A DNA stretch of 5,274 nt. It comes from Nitrososphaerales archaeon TH5895 (GTDB lineage Archaea > Thermoproteota > Nitrososphaeria > Nitrososphaerales > Nitrososphaeraceae). The stretch spans positions 1 through 5,274 of the forward strand of contig JAATVS010000256.1 of NCBI GenBank assembly GCA_014523695.1. The letters run 5' to 3'. Made by a program: the position numbers and the translations under genes. Each line of letters starts with the position of its first letter. Within the stretch, counting starts at the first letter, position 1. The notes under the pieces are model-generated. The model had not been told where the DNA came from. It saw nothing but the letters and a program-made list of their open reading frames with translations, and searched no databases. This document shows, piece after piece, positions 1 to 4,767 of the stretch.

Positions 1-2
1 CA

Positions 3-173
3 AAAATTGAGAGTCAGTCGTTAAAAGTTAACAAACAATACTTTAGGTTAAATGATATAATAACGAATGTTCTTGCAGATCACAAAAGGGAAGAAGAAAA
101 TAATAAACAAAGAGAAATAAAGTTAACATACTCTAGTAATATTATCAATTTCTGGAAAAGTGTAGGCGATTAA
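3..173 (+). pseudogene. Histidine kinase C-terminal remnant, lacks ATPase domain
   Basis: The frame entering from the left edge encodes 56 residues and ends at TAA 171-173. It begins KIESQSLKVNKQYFRLNDII, which I recognise as the segment just after the phospho-accepting HisKA helices in the sensor kinases of Nitrosocosmicus-type archaea; in intact relatives this leads into the HATPase_c domain. Here the frame stops about 25 residues into that linker. The ATP-binding N box (typically NLLSNAIKFT-like), G boxes and the rest are absent in all frames downstream. In the +1 frame the bases around the stop read VGDKTS, resembling the (E)ADKTRI sequence expected at this point, and then meet another stop at 181-183. 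This suggests a frameshift followed by decay. As seen, the product could not autophosphorylate. The family call is fairly sure; the pseudogene call is an inference, because the upstream part is outside the window. Confidence 0.6.
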
Positions 174-302
174 AACATCGTAATCCCGTTCCCTTCTAAT
201 AGTCGAATCATGACCTCCAAATTGACAAAAATAATTAGGATTTTGTGTAAACAATTATTATGTATTAGTGACTTGTGGATAAATAACTATTTTATTAGGA
301 TT

Positions 303-320
303 CTAGAAAAACGTTAGGAA
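303..320 (-). terminator. Possible T-run terminator after the 159-aa gene
   Basis: On the minus strand, about 10 nt past the stop codon of the gene at 321-800, there is a run of five T (A at 307-311 on the plus strand). Archaeal transcription commonly ends at short U-rich tracts without a hairpin. The run is short and the region is AT-rich, so this is weak. Confidence 0.25.
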
Positions 321-800
321 TTAGTCAGTAGATCCATACCTATCCATCAAGAATTCCTCATCATTTTCCAAATCTATATTTGCAAGTTCCGCTGGTGAAT
401 ACCCGTCAAATTCAGTTTGTTCGAGGCCTAAATCTTTCTGAAGCTTCCGGATCTGTCCTGTATACTGTTTCATCTCAGCATCGTTGCCCTCTGTTTTCGC
501 TATGAGAATGCCATTCCTCGATTTGCAGAGAGATATCCAACTTTGATTACGGGTGTACCCACTCGGCAGCATCTCATCAGGATTTACTTCACGCCAGTTT
601 TCAGTCTGCCACGTCCTCCAAAAAGCTGGTTTTTCTGAATAATATTGACCTGCCCACTCAGGACCAGTAGAGTAACGGGTAAAACCTTTTTTGTCCTTAG
701 CGGCCATTCTAAACCATTGCTTTTTATACCGTCTTTGTCCGTTATTGCTTCGGTATGTCTTTCTTACAAGGTATCCATTACTGTAGCCTTTTCTCCTCAA
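321..800 (-). CDS. Orphan protein, Trp-rich basic N-half and acidic C-tail
   Basis: I do not recognise this 159-residue protein. Residues 1-42 are strongly basic and rich in Tyr/Arg/Lys (RRKGYSNGYLVRK, then NNGQRRYKKQWF), with a strand-turn-strand look. Residues 29-88 hold six tryptophans (29, 49, 61, 64, 69, 88), including the group FWRTW at 60-64. Residues 105-125 are probably helical, and the tail after 129 is acidic. There is no signal peptide or membrane segment, so it is probably cytoplasmic; the basic aromatic half could bind nucleic acid, which is inference only. The start is TTG (798-800): an in-frame stop lies at 822-824 and a TATA-like box sits about 30 nt upstream, which fits a leaderless mRNA. 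The next in-frame Met (residue 32) would remove most of the basic segment. The gene points the same way as the RHH gene upstream, but a 158-nt gap and its own promoter argue against a tight operon. Confidence 0.6.
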   Translation of the reverse strand: MRRKGYSNGYLVRKTYRSNNGQRRYKKQWFRMAAKDKKGFTRYSTGPEWAGQYYSEKPAFWRTWQTENWREVNPDEMLPSGYTRNQSWISLCKSRNGILIAKTEGNDAEMKQYTGQIRKLQKDLGLEQTEFDGYSPAELANIDLENDEEFLMDRYGSTD

Positions 801-826
801 TAAATATCCAAATATAGGGTGCTATT

Positions 827-838
827 ACCTATAAGTCT
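827..838 (-). promoter_or_regulatory. TATA-like box for the 159-aa gene
   Basis: The minus strand reads ACTTATAGG here, centred about 32 nt before the TTG start at 800. That is the distance at which an archaeal TATA box would put transcription at or next to the start codon. A second AT stretch (CTATATTT, 811-818) lies too close to act as the box. Confidence 0.4.
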
Positions 839-958
839 GTTTTACTACTATCCTATCTTGTCGAAAATCTTGTACTCTGAAAGCAGTGTGAAGTAGCTGA
901 TCTGAATAGAAGAAATATAAGGCTTAACTCATATCTACCTAATCACTAAAAATTATCA

Positions 959-1174
959 TCATATCTCTTTCTCCTTTTCCATCCTCAATCTATGCCAGTA
1001 AAGTTTGATTTTTCGCTGGTCAATTTTATTCTTCTTTATTTCATTTAGTTTCTGTCTTGTACATTCTAATATGAACTCAGGTGCACTCCTATAGTGTCCT
1101 TCTTTGACCACTAAATCATTTATTGATTCGTACAGCTTCCTAGGAATACGGATATGTATATCAGGTGTAACCAT
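959..1174 (-). CDS. Ribbon-helix-helix DNA-binding protein (CopG/Arc-like)
   Basis: This 71-residue protein has the standard ribbon-helix-helix plan. A beta strand at residues 4-10 (PDIHIRI) would pair in the dimer and touch the DNA major groove. Helix A is residues 11-24 (PRKLYESINDLVVK), the turn is EGHYRS (25-30), and helix B is 31-47 (APEFILECTRQKLNEIK). A very basic tail (48-71, KKNKIDQRKIKLYWHRLR) extends past the core. Members of the fold are dimeric repressors, often autoregulatory, and are common as antitoxins. No toxin-sized partner is fused or overlapping here, so a stand-alone regulator is more likely. The ATG at 1172-1174 is preceded by a strong TATA box about 40 nt upstream. The 9-bp direct repeats at 1282-1297 and 1352-1375 lie in the same upstream gap and could be operators, since RHH proteins favour short tandem repeats; this is untested. 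The fold is confident; the target is unknown. Confidence 0.85.
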   Translation of the reverse strand: MVTPDIHIRIPRKLYESINDLVVKEGHYRSAPEFILECTRQKLNEIKKNKIDQRKIKLYWHRLRMEKEKEI

Positions 1175-1210
1175 TGGATAATCAAAAATAAACTATGTAC
1201 GACTATAGAG

Positions 1211-1226
1211 TTTATTTATATATATA
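1211..1226 (-). promoter_or_regulatory. TATA box of the RHH regulator gene
   Basis: The minus strand reads TATATATATAAATAAA, a strong archaeal TATA element. It lies about 37-50 nt before the ATG at 1174, so transcription would start near 1185-1195 and leave a short leader of roughly 10-20 nt. No Shine-Dalgarno sequence is visible in that leader. Confidence 0.55.
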
Positions 1227-1247
1227 TCAGACTAGGTGGATGATGCT

Positions 1248-1387
1248 CTGTCTTAACTGCCTTAAGATCTTTGATTTTATCTTCAGTATTTTCAGTACCT
1301 TATGTACGTCCTAGAATCTGTTAATATGAGATATAAAAGCTAAGAAAGTCAAGACAGTTGAGACAGTTGAGACAACATTCAGTCTCA
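1248..1387. repeat. Cluster of 9-bp direct repeats with an inverted partner
   Basis: This stretch upstream of the RHH gene holds several short repeats. TTCAGTA occurs at 1282-1288 and 1291-1297, nine bases apart. AGACAGTTG is in perfect tandem at 1352-1360 and 1361-1369, followed by a partial third copy AGACAA. An inverted near copy lies at 1248-1259 (complement CAGTTAAGACAG against CAGTTGAGACAG at 1355-1366, 11 of 12 matches). The third unit also forms a perfect inverted repeat, TGAGAC (1368-1373) with GTCTCA (1382-1387). No reading frame of note crosses the area. The likeliest role is an operator region, possibly for the RHH protein. Confidence 0.5.
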
Positions 1388-1398
1388 TTACCCTTACT

Positions 1399-1590
1399 TT
1401 AAAATTGGCCTTGTGCAATTAAATGAATCCTACTATTCAACAGCATTTCTCTTATAGATTCAGAACATACGTATTGTGTAGTTATCGAGATATGTAAAGT
1501 ATTGTGTCTTTCTTCAGTTGGCTTCCAATGCTTTATTCTAATCCCAACCCCGTAATACACTCTGCCACCCTCCCCATCCCTCATTTGCAT
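1399..1590 (-). CDS. Small orphan protein, 63 aa, uncertain
   Basis: I do not recognise this reading frame. It encodes 63 residues with a Gly-rich start (DGEGGRVYYGVGIRIKHW) and two probable beta strands (LHISITTQY), then a helix (CSESIREMLL) and a terminal strand (RIHLIAQ). Codon choice (AGA, AGG, ATA, GAA) looks genuine in this AT-rich setting and better than that of the plus frame over the same bases. The frame is closed by a stop two codons before the ATG at 1588-1590; a second ATG at 1582-1584 is also possible. A weak TATA-like TTTAAGTG lies about 34 nt upstream, but it falls inside the divergent ORF that starts at 1606. It could be a real small gene or the remnant of a larger one. Confidence 0.35.
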   Translation of the reverse strand: MQMRDGEGGRVYYGVGIRIKHWKPTEERHNTLHISITTQYVCSESIREMLLNSRIHLIAQGQF

Positions 1591-1605
1591 GCTGGGTTAT
1601 TTGTA

Positions 1606-1770
1606 ATGTGTACAGAATCACTTAAACCTGTCATCAAGACATTAAATGAGCGTTGTACTACTTTTGAGGATCATGCCGACCTGATATCGAAGCTAGCATA
1701 TTTCAGAGATAACTTGGACGAACTATTTAACAAGAGATTAAAAATATTTGAGTATGCTCGTAGTAGTTAA
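1606..1770 (+). CDS. Small helical orphan protein, 54 aa, possibly truncated
   Basis: I do not recognise this frame. From ATG 1606-1608 it encodes 54 residues, almost all predicted helix, with regular hydrophobic spacing (LKPVIKTLNERC, then LISKLAYFRDNLDELFNKRLKIFEYA). The frame is open further upstream to a GTG at 1504, but that part is Pro/Ser-rich, unlike coding sequence, and antiparallel to the more convincing frame at 1399-1590, so I use the ATG. No clear TATA box is placed for this start. Past the TAA the same frame would continue for 16 residues (IRETYEKNINRAYQLC), which also look helical and protein-like. The gene may therefore have been cut short by a point mutation. Its ATG is only 15 nt from the divergent start at 1590, leaving no room for two separate promoters. 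Confidence 0.35.
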   Translation: MCTESLKPVIKTLNERCTTFEDHADLISKLAYFRDNLDELFNKRLKIFEYARSS

Positions 1771-1899
1771 ATTCGGGAGACGTACGAGAAGAATATTAAT
1801 CGAGCCTATCAATTATGCTGATTATGTTCGGTCAGGTAACCCCACCTATTCCATTGATAACTAAAAAAATTTATGAATTGATGAAGAGTTCCACAGACA

Positions 1900-1911
1900 T
1901 ATTATATTAAA
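1900..1911 (+). promoter_or_regulatory. TATA box for the small secreted peptide gene
   Basis: TATTATATTAAA is centred about 30 nt before the ATG at 1936. This is the distance expected for an archaeal TATA box that sets the transcription start at the start codon of a leaderless gene. Confidence 0.5.
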
Positions 1912-1928
1912 TGGAAAACTCACGGTGT

Positions 1929-1940
1929 ATCATTAATGAT
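1929..1940. promoter_or_regulatory. 12-bp palindrome across the secreted peptide start
   Basis: ATCATTAATGAT is a perfect 12-bp palindrome that includes the start codon at 1936-1938 and, if the gene is leaderless, the transcription start. A dimeric repressor bound here would block initiation. It could also be chance in AT-rich DNA. Confidence 0.3.
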
Positions 1941-2067
1941 GATCTGGTCTGTCGCAATAGCATTGTTAGCGGTAGTTTTAACGGCAATACCATCCGCGTT
2001 TTCCTCGACATCACAATCGAAATCTCTTGGTATTCATATCGATAAGATACCTAATTGTCACTTTTAA
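1936..2067 (+). CDS. Small secreted or membrane-anchored peptide, 43 aa
   Basis: This 43-residue reading frame starts at ATG ATG (1936-1941). Residues 3-19 are a continuous hydrophobic helix (IWSVAIALLAVVLTAIP) followed by SAFSSTSQSKS, a pattern expected of a Sec signal peptide with cleavage near SAF-S, or of a single N-terminal anchor. The remaining part (about 20 residues, SLGIHIDKIPNCHF at the end) is short, polar and contains one cysteine. No typical basic residue precedes the hydrophobic helix unless translation begins further upstream; the frame is open back to a TGA at 1881-1883 and includes WKTHGVSL before the Met, but lacks another ATG. A well-placed TATA box and the ATG support the start used. 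It could be a genuine secreted peptide or the surviving 5' end of a longer exported protein. No relative is recognised. Confidence 0.5.
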   Translation: MMIWSVAIALLAVVLTAIPSAFSSTSQSKSLGIHIDKIPNCHF

Positions 2068-2081
2068 GTTTGTTACAAAAT

Positions 2082-2195
2082 TTAGAGTGCATAATCTAAT
2101 TCTGTATTCTCGCTAATTCTGTATTTTATACATTCATAGTTCTCTGGATGAGTTCCTGAATGATGATATTTATATCGCAAGCGATATTGAGCCAT
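2082..2195 (-). CDS. Mini-protein of 37 aa, leaderless
   Basis: This 37-residue frame starts at ATG 2193-2195 and reads MAQYRLRYKYHHSGTH, continuing ENYECIKYRISENTELDYAL to the end with one proline between. Alternating YRLRYKY and CIKYRIS segments suggest two basic beta strands joined by a His/Gly turn, with an acidic C-terminal end. I do not recognise the family. The same frame is open to an ATG at 2268-2270, adding 25 residues (SLIILFIRRKTCSIYFFENDFEFL), but a clear TATA-like box sits about 29 nt before the inner ATG and none is well placed for the outer one, so I prefer the short form. Codons 3-8 contain a perfect palindrome (2172-2187). The product is probably cytoplasmic; function unknown. 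Confidence 0.45.
   Translation of the reverse strand: MAQYRLRYKYHHSGTHPENYECIKYRISENTELDYAL
2172..2187. repeat. Perfect 7-bp-arm palindrome just inside the mini-gene
   Basis: ATATCGC and GCGATAT flank a 2-nt centre. The element starts six bases downstream of the ATG of the minus-strand mini-gene that starts at 2195. In a leaderless mRNA it would lie at the extreme 5' end, so it could act as an operator half-site pair or as a small RNA stem. It also encodes QYRLRY. Confidence 0.5.
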
Positions 2196-2219
2196 TAAGA
2201 ACTCAAAATCATTCTCAAA

Positions 2220-2228
2220 AAAATATAT
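2220..2228 (-). promoter_or_regulatory. TATA box for the 37-aa mini-gene
   Basis: The minus strand reads ATATATTTT followed by more T. It is centred about 29 nt before the ATG at 2195, which is ideal for a leaderless archaeal transcript and is the main reason for choosing the inner start. Confidence 0.45.
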
Positions 2229-2324
2229 GCTACAGGTTTTCCTGCGAATAAATAGAATTATCAACGACATAGTCTCAAGATAATTAGAGCTTGTCCCCTC
2301 TCGAATGTGGCAAGCAATTTCGAA

Positions 2325-2498
2325 TCACTCTATTAGCTTCAATAGACTTACATACTCTCTTAATGCACTAGCGTTTTCCCTATATGCCCTGATCGTATGA
2401 GTATTGCCCTGTGGAGAAATAATGGTGACAGTTTCTATGTTTACCTCTGCATCAGAGGCAGGGGACGCAGGATAAATCCTTTCTATTTTGCAATTCAT
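2325..2498 (-). CDS. Small orphan protein, 57 aa
   Basis: I do not recognise this 57-residue protein. After MNCKIERIYP and a Ser/Ala-rich stretch (ASPASDAEV) it has alternating strand segments, NIETVTIISPQG and NTHTIRAYRE, then a helix NASALREYVSLLKLIE at the C-terminus. The beta-beta-alpha look and clean end at the helix suggest a complete small domain, not a fragment. ATG at 2496-2498 is chosen over an in-frame TTG three codons upstream (2505-2507). An AT-rich element overlapping a palindrome lies about 35-44 nt before the ATG. The gene follows the HTH/coiled-coil gene on the same strand after 235 nt, so it probably has its own promoter. Codon use matches its neighbours. Confidence 0.45.
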   Translation of the reverse strand: MNCKIERIYPASPASDAEVNIETVTIISPQGNTHTIRAYRENASALREYVSLLKLIE

Positions 2499-2531
2499 CG
2501 AAAGCAATCTTTTGAAGTTCTAAGATAGGTT

Positions 2532-2542
2532 GGATATTATCC
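2532..2542. promoter_or_regulatory. Palindrome over the likely promoter of the 57-aa gene
   Basis: GGATATTATCC is an 11-bp palindrome about a central T, and TTGGA/TCCAA (2530-2534 and 2543-2547) nearly extends it. On the minus strand it contains ATAATAT, the only TATA-like stretch at about 35-40 nt before the ATG at 2498. A factor bound here would compete with the basal TATA-binding protein. The call is tentative. Confidence 0.3.
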
Positions 2543-2733
2543 TCCAAGGCCAGAGATAGTACAATACTTGATAACGAAGTATAAAAATGTCACAATATTG
2601 ATACCTACGTTAATACTATTATTTTTGAGACCAAATTCTGTAAACTTTTAAGAGAAATTCTTTTATGCTGGATCTTAACAGGCCTTCGGAAAGTAGCATG
2701 ATTTAGTCTGTATCTGATGCTGTCATCACTACC

Positions 2734-4383
2734 TCATATTAATTGTTGAAGAGCGATTTCTGCGTTGTGCAACACGGTTGCAGCCGCTGCTTCAGACTTT
2801 GAGTCATGGATAATCGCTGACCTCTCCAATACCTTTTTAATGGTTTGTATGGCAATTATCACGGATCTCTTTAGATCGTTTAATGATACAACTTCTCCTT
2901 TGATGCTCGCTGCGAGCGGAAGCAATTCCTTCTGCTTTTCTAGGACGTTTTTGGACACTTGAAATTGATCAAACATCACGCATGCACAGCAATATGCCCA
3001 AAGGATCTGTTCTTGGATTTGGGCCCTAACTTCTTTAGCGTATGCAATCCATACTACCTGAGTTACAAGTCCAGTTTTTAAATGATTACTAGCCACCACG
3101 AATTCATGCTCACTCTCTGTTATGAATGGAAGCTTTTGTTTAGGTTCTTTTAACTGTTCAAAGGAATCCCTTCCTATTACAATGTTATCTTTATTCTCTT
3201 GTGTATCAGACTTCGGTGGGCAAGGTGCCTGATGATGATCAAGTTCGTTATTAATCGTTCCTTTCTCAGGGTTCTTAGCCAGCTGAACGATTTCAGTCAA
3301 GTCTAATCCCAGGGATAATAACTTTCCTGTCGCATCAATAGCCCGCTCAAAATCTGATGACGTCGACCTCAACATTGCTACTTCCCGTTGGATCTGTTCG
3401 CTCTCTTCTTTCAGCTCTTGGATCCTTGATTCATAACCTCCCACATGTTTGTAATGGTTGATGACATCATCAATGAATTTAGTAACCGCTATTACAGGAG
3501 AGAATCCGTTTTCTCGAGATATCTCTGTAATGGTCTTAAATAAAAGATCAAGCTCTCTCAGCCCTAGTCCCATGTATTGAAGCTGTTGGTATACCGATAG
3601 TAACTGCCGATGGGAGTCAACACTATTTAGGAGAATATTATTGGTTTTCTGTAACTGTATCGCCCGTTCTTCCTGCTTAAGTATATCTGCTTGAAGATCA
3701 GCTTGTTTCTTTTCCATAGCCTCAATTGTCGAGACGTGTGAAATTATTTGGCCTACATCAAAGCCTAAATCACTAATATTCTGGATAGTTTGCACTAATC
3801 TTGAAATAATATTCAAATCCATCCTATGCTTTCCTAGCTCTTTTTTCAATGACCGCGTCAGCATTATTTCAGAAAGGACACCGTTGCATTCGTTACGCAA
3901 GTCGGTCTGCCTATTTAGCATAGTGATAACATCTGCTTTCTCTAGCCTTTCCTTCTCCTTCTTAATTTCTTCAATGTATCCTTGAAGTCGGTCTATGGGC
4001 ACTTTCTCGCTGAGTTTCATCAGATCTGCTACGAGGAATGCTACTCTAGCTTCATTTAGACCGGATTCTTTGCATGACAAATAGAATCGCCTTGTAAAAA
4101 ATGGAAGATCCTCGTCGTCAAAACCCATCTTTCTTTGTAATTCGATAGCTCTGAAAGCTTGGACGCATTGGGAGGGAGTTATATCAGCTTTTCTACACAT
4201 TACGGAGAACTCCCTCATCTCCTCAACTTCGTAATTGCCTAGGCGATCTCTCCATTCTCTGATGATATTACTCACGGTGCCGCTGCTTAACCCTGTTTGA
4301 ACCGCTATCCTATCCCTATGGTTACCCTTAAGCCACTCTTTGATCACCATATTCTTCATTGATTCAGAAATCCTCATCGTCAT
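2734..4383 (-). CDS. HTH/coiled-coil protein of a Nitrososphaeria multigene family
   Basis: This 549-residue protein opens with a helix-turn-helix at about 11-47 (VIKEWLKGNHRDRIAVQTG, turn, SGTVSNIIREW as recognition helix), of the kind seen in transposases and resolvases. A conserved helical domain follows (about 55-128), then coiled coils at roughly 131-152, 220-250 and 316-340. Between them lies a repeated motif: MGFDDEDLPFF (86-), LGFDVGQI (206-), MGLGLRELDLLFKTI (271-) and LGLDLTEIVQL (358-). A polar linker at 371-420 leads to a C-terminal helical domain with a cysteine cluster, CCAC (465-468), and ending in LLPLAASIKGE and a long helix. I recognise the family from soil ammonia-oxidising archaea, where many copies occur, but no member's function is known to me. 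DNA binding and oligomerisation are inferred. There are no catalytic transposase residues. The ATG at 4381-4383 has a TATA box about 35 nt upstream; a second ATG lies two codons in. The upstream region carries phased GTCA repeats. Confidence 0.85.
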   Translation of the reverse strand: MTMRISESMKNMVIKEWLKGNHRDRIAVQTGLSSGTVSNIIREWRDRLGNYEVEEMREFSVMCRKADITPSQCVQAFRAIELQRKMGFDDEDLPFFTRRFYLSCKESGLNEARVAFLVADLMKLSEKVPIDRLQGYIEEIKKEKERLEKADVITMLNRQTDLRNECNGVLSEIMLTRSLKKELGKHRMDLNIISRLVQTIQNISDLGFDVGQIISHVSTIEAMEKKQADLQADILKQEERAIQLQKTNNILLNSVDSHRQLLSVYQQLQYMGLGLRELDLLFKTITEISRENGFSPVIAVTKFIDDVINHYKHVGGYESRIQELKEESEQIQREVAMLRSTSSDFERAIDATGKLLSLGLDLTEIVQLAKNPEKGTINNELDHHQAPCPPKSDTQENKDNIVIGRDSFEQLKEPKQKLPFITESEHEFVVASNHLKTGLVTQVVWIAYAKEVRAQIQEQILWAYCCACVMFDQFQVSKNVLEKQKELLPLAASIKGEVVSLNDLKRSVIIAIQTIKKVLERSAIIHDSKSEAAAATVLHNAEIALQQLI

Positions 4384-4411
4384 TCTTCTAGTACAATAAT
4401 CAGGAAGAATT

Positions 4412-4422
4412 CACTTATAAAC
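4412..4422 (-). promoter_or_regulatory. TATA box of the HTH/coiled-coil gene
   Basis: The minus strand reads GTTTATAAGTG, a near-ideal archaeal TATA box. It is centred about 35 nt before the ATG at 4383, predicting a leader of under 10 nt. The first GTCA repeats begin 6 nt upstream of it. Confidence 0.6.
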
Positions 4423-4427
4423 TCTTA

Positions 4428-4483
4428 GTCATCACTGTCAAATTCACGTCATATTCTCCGTCACGCCCGTCAAACTTTGGTCA
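4428..4483. repeat. Six helically phased GTCA repeats upstream of the HTH gene
   Basis: GTCA (TGAC on the coding strand of the HTH gene) begins at 4428, 4437, 4448, 4460, 4469 and 4480. The steps are 9, 11, 12, 9 and 11 bp, a mean of 10.4, equal to one turn of B-DNA. Three of the units are CGTCA. Chance would give well under one copy in 56 bp on one strand. All six lie on one DNA face just behind the TATA box, which suits cooperative binding by a repeated or multimeric protein; the HTH/coiled-coil product itself is an obvious candidate. Confidence 0.55.
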
Positions 4484-4733
4484 TTATGTAACTATATGCA
4501 GGCGCGGCCGGAAATAGGATCTATGCTATTGAAATTGATTATACTATGGAAGCTCACTTATTACGTGCTTATACACAGTCAATCGGTTCATTAGAGAAGC
4601 TTAGTTCGTCATCGTCATCATCTTCTCTTCGGCACTCCATGTAAAAGTTATAGGAAATTCTAAAATAAAAAGGCTATTTTCTGCGCATTATGAGCCCATT
4701 GCATTATAATTGGAGATATAGTGAGATAATCCC
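4484..4733. other. Intergenic stretch with only weak ORFs
   Basis: This is the remainder of the 384-nt gap between two divergent genes. The plus frame from 4491 to TAA 4642-4644 is open and partly protein-like (GNRIYAIEIDYTMEAHLLRAY), ending in eight serines encoded by a TCG/TCA/TCT run; its only ATG (4546) gives 32 residues and has no placed promoter. An overlapping frame at 4523-4594 gives a 23-residue hydrophobic peptide (MLLKLIILWKLTYYVLI) with a TATA-like ACTATATG about 30 nt upstream. Neither is convincing. AAAATA (4662-4667) and TATTTT (4675-4680) form a weak AT-only stem. GAGATA is repeated at 4713 and 4723. No tRNA or riboswitch is visible. Confidence 0.4.
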
Positions 4734-4743
4734 CTTATATATA
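4734..4743 (+). promoter_or_regulatory. TATA box of the right-hand histidine kinase gene
   Basis: CTTATATATA is a strong TATA element centred about 29 nt before the TTG at 4768. It supports both that start codon and a leaderless transcript. Two GAGATA copies, 10 bp apart (4713 and 4723), sit just upstream, where a transcription factor could help or block TFB. Confidence 0.6.
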
Positions 4744-4767
4744 GACCCTGTCTAAATAGTACTTAGG

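Noticed and set aside
959..1174. Toxin-antitoxin module around the RHH protein
   Set aside because: No overlapping or closely linked toxin-sized gene follows it; the next gene starts 158 nt downstream, has its own promoter and looks like no known toxin.
1504..1605. GTG-started N-terminal extension of the 54-aa plus-strand ORF
   Set aside because: The added residues are rich in Pro, Ser and His, the codons are atypical, and the opposite strand reads better here; no TATA box is placed for the GTG.
1790..1870. Possible tRNA or structured RNA around GTCAGGTAACCCCACCT
   Set aside because: Only a 4-bp inverted repeat (AGGT/ACCT) is found; there are no cloverleaf arms or T-loop motif.
2196..2270. 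25-residue N-terminal extension of the 37-aa mini-protein from the ATG at 2270
   Set aside because: The inner ATG has a well-spaced TATA box, and the extension itself covers that box. It cannot be excluded, but it is less likely.
2765..2962. Plus-strand 65-residue reading frame starting at 2765
   Set aside because: It lies wholly inside the minus-strand HTH/coiled-coil gene, has low-complexity Ser/Phe content typical of an antisense shadow, and has no promoter of its own.
2734..4383. Transposase call for the HTH protein, based on its transposase-like N-terminal HTH
   Set aside because: No DDE, tyrosine or serine recombinase motif follows; the rest is coiled coil and helical domains, and no terminal inverted repeats flank the gene.
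4491..4644. Serine-tract ORF in the large intergenic gap as a real gene
   Set aside because: The eight-Ser run comes from a simple TCN repeat, the only ATG gives 32 residues, and no TATA box is at the right distance; it is noted within the gap entry instead.
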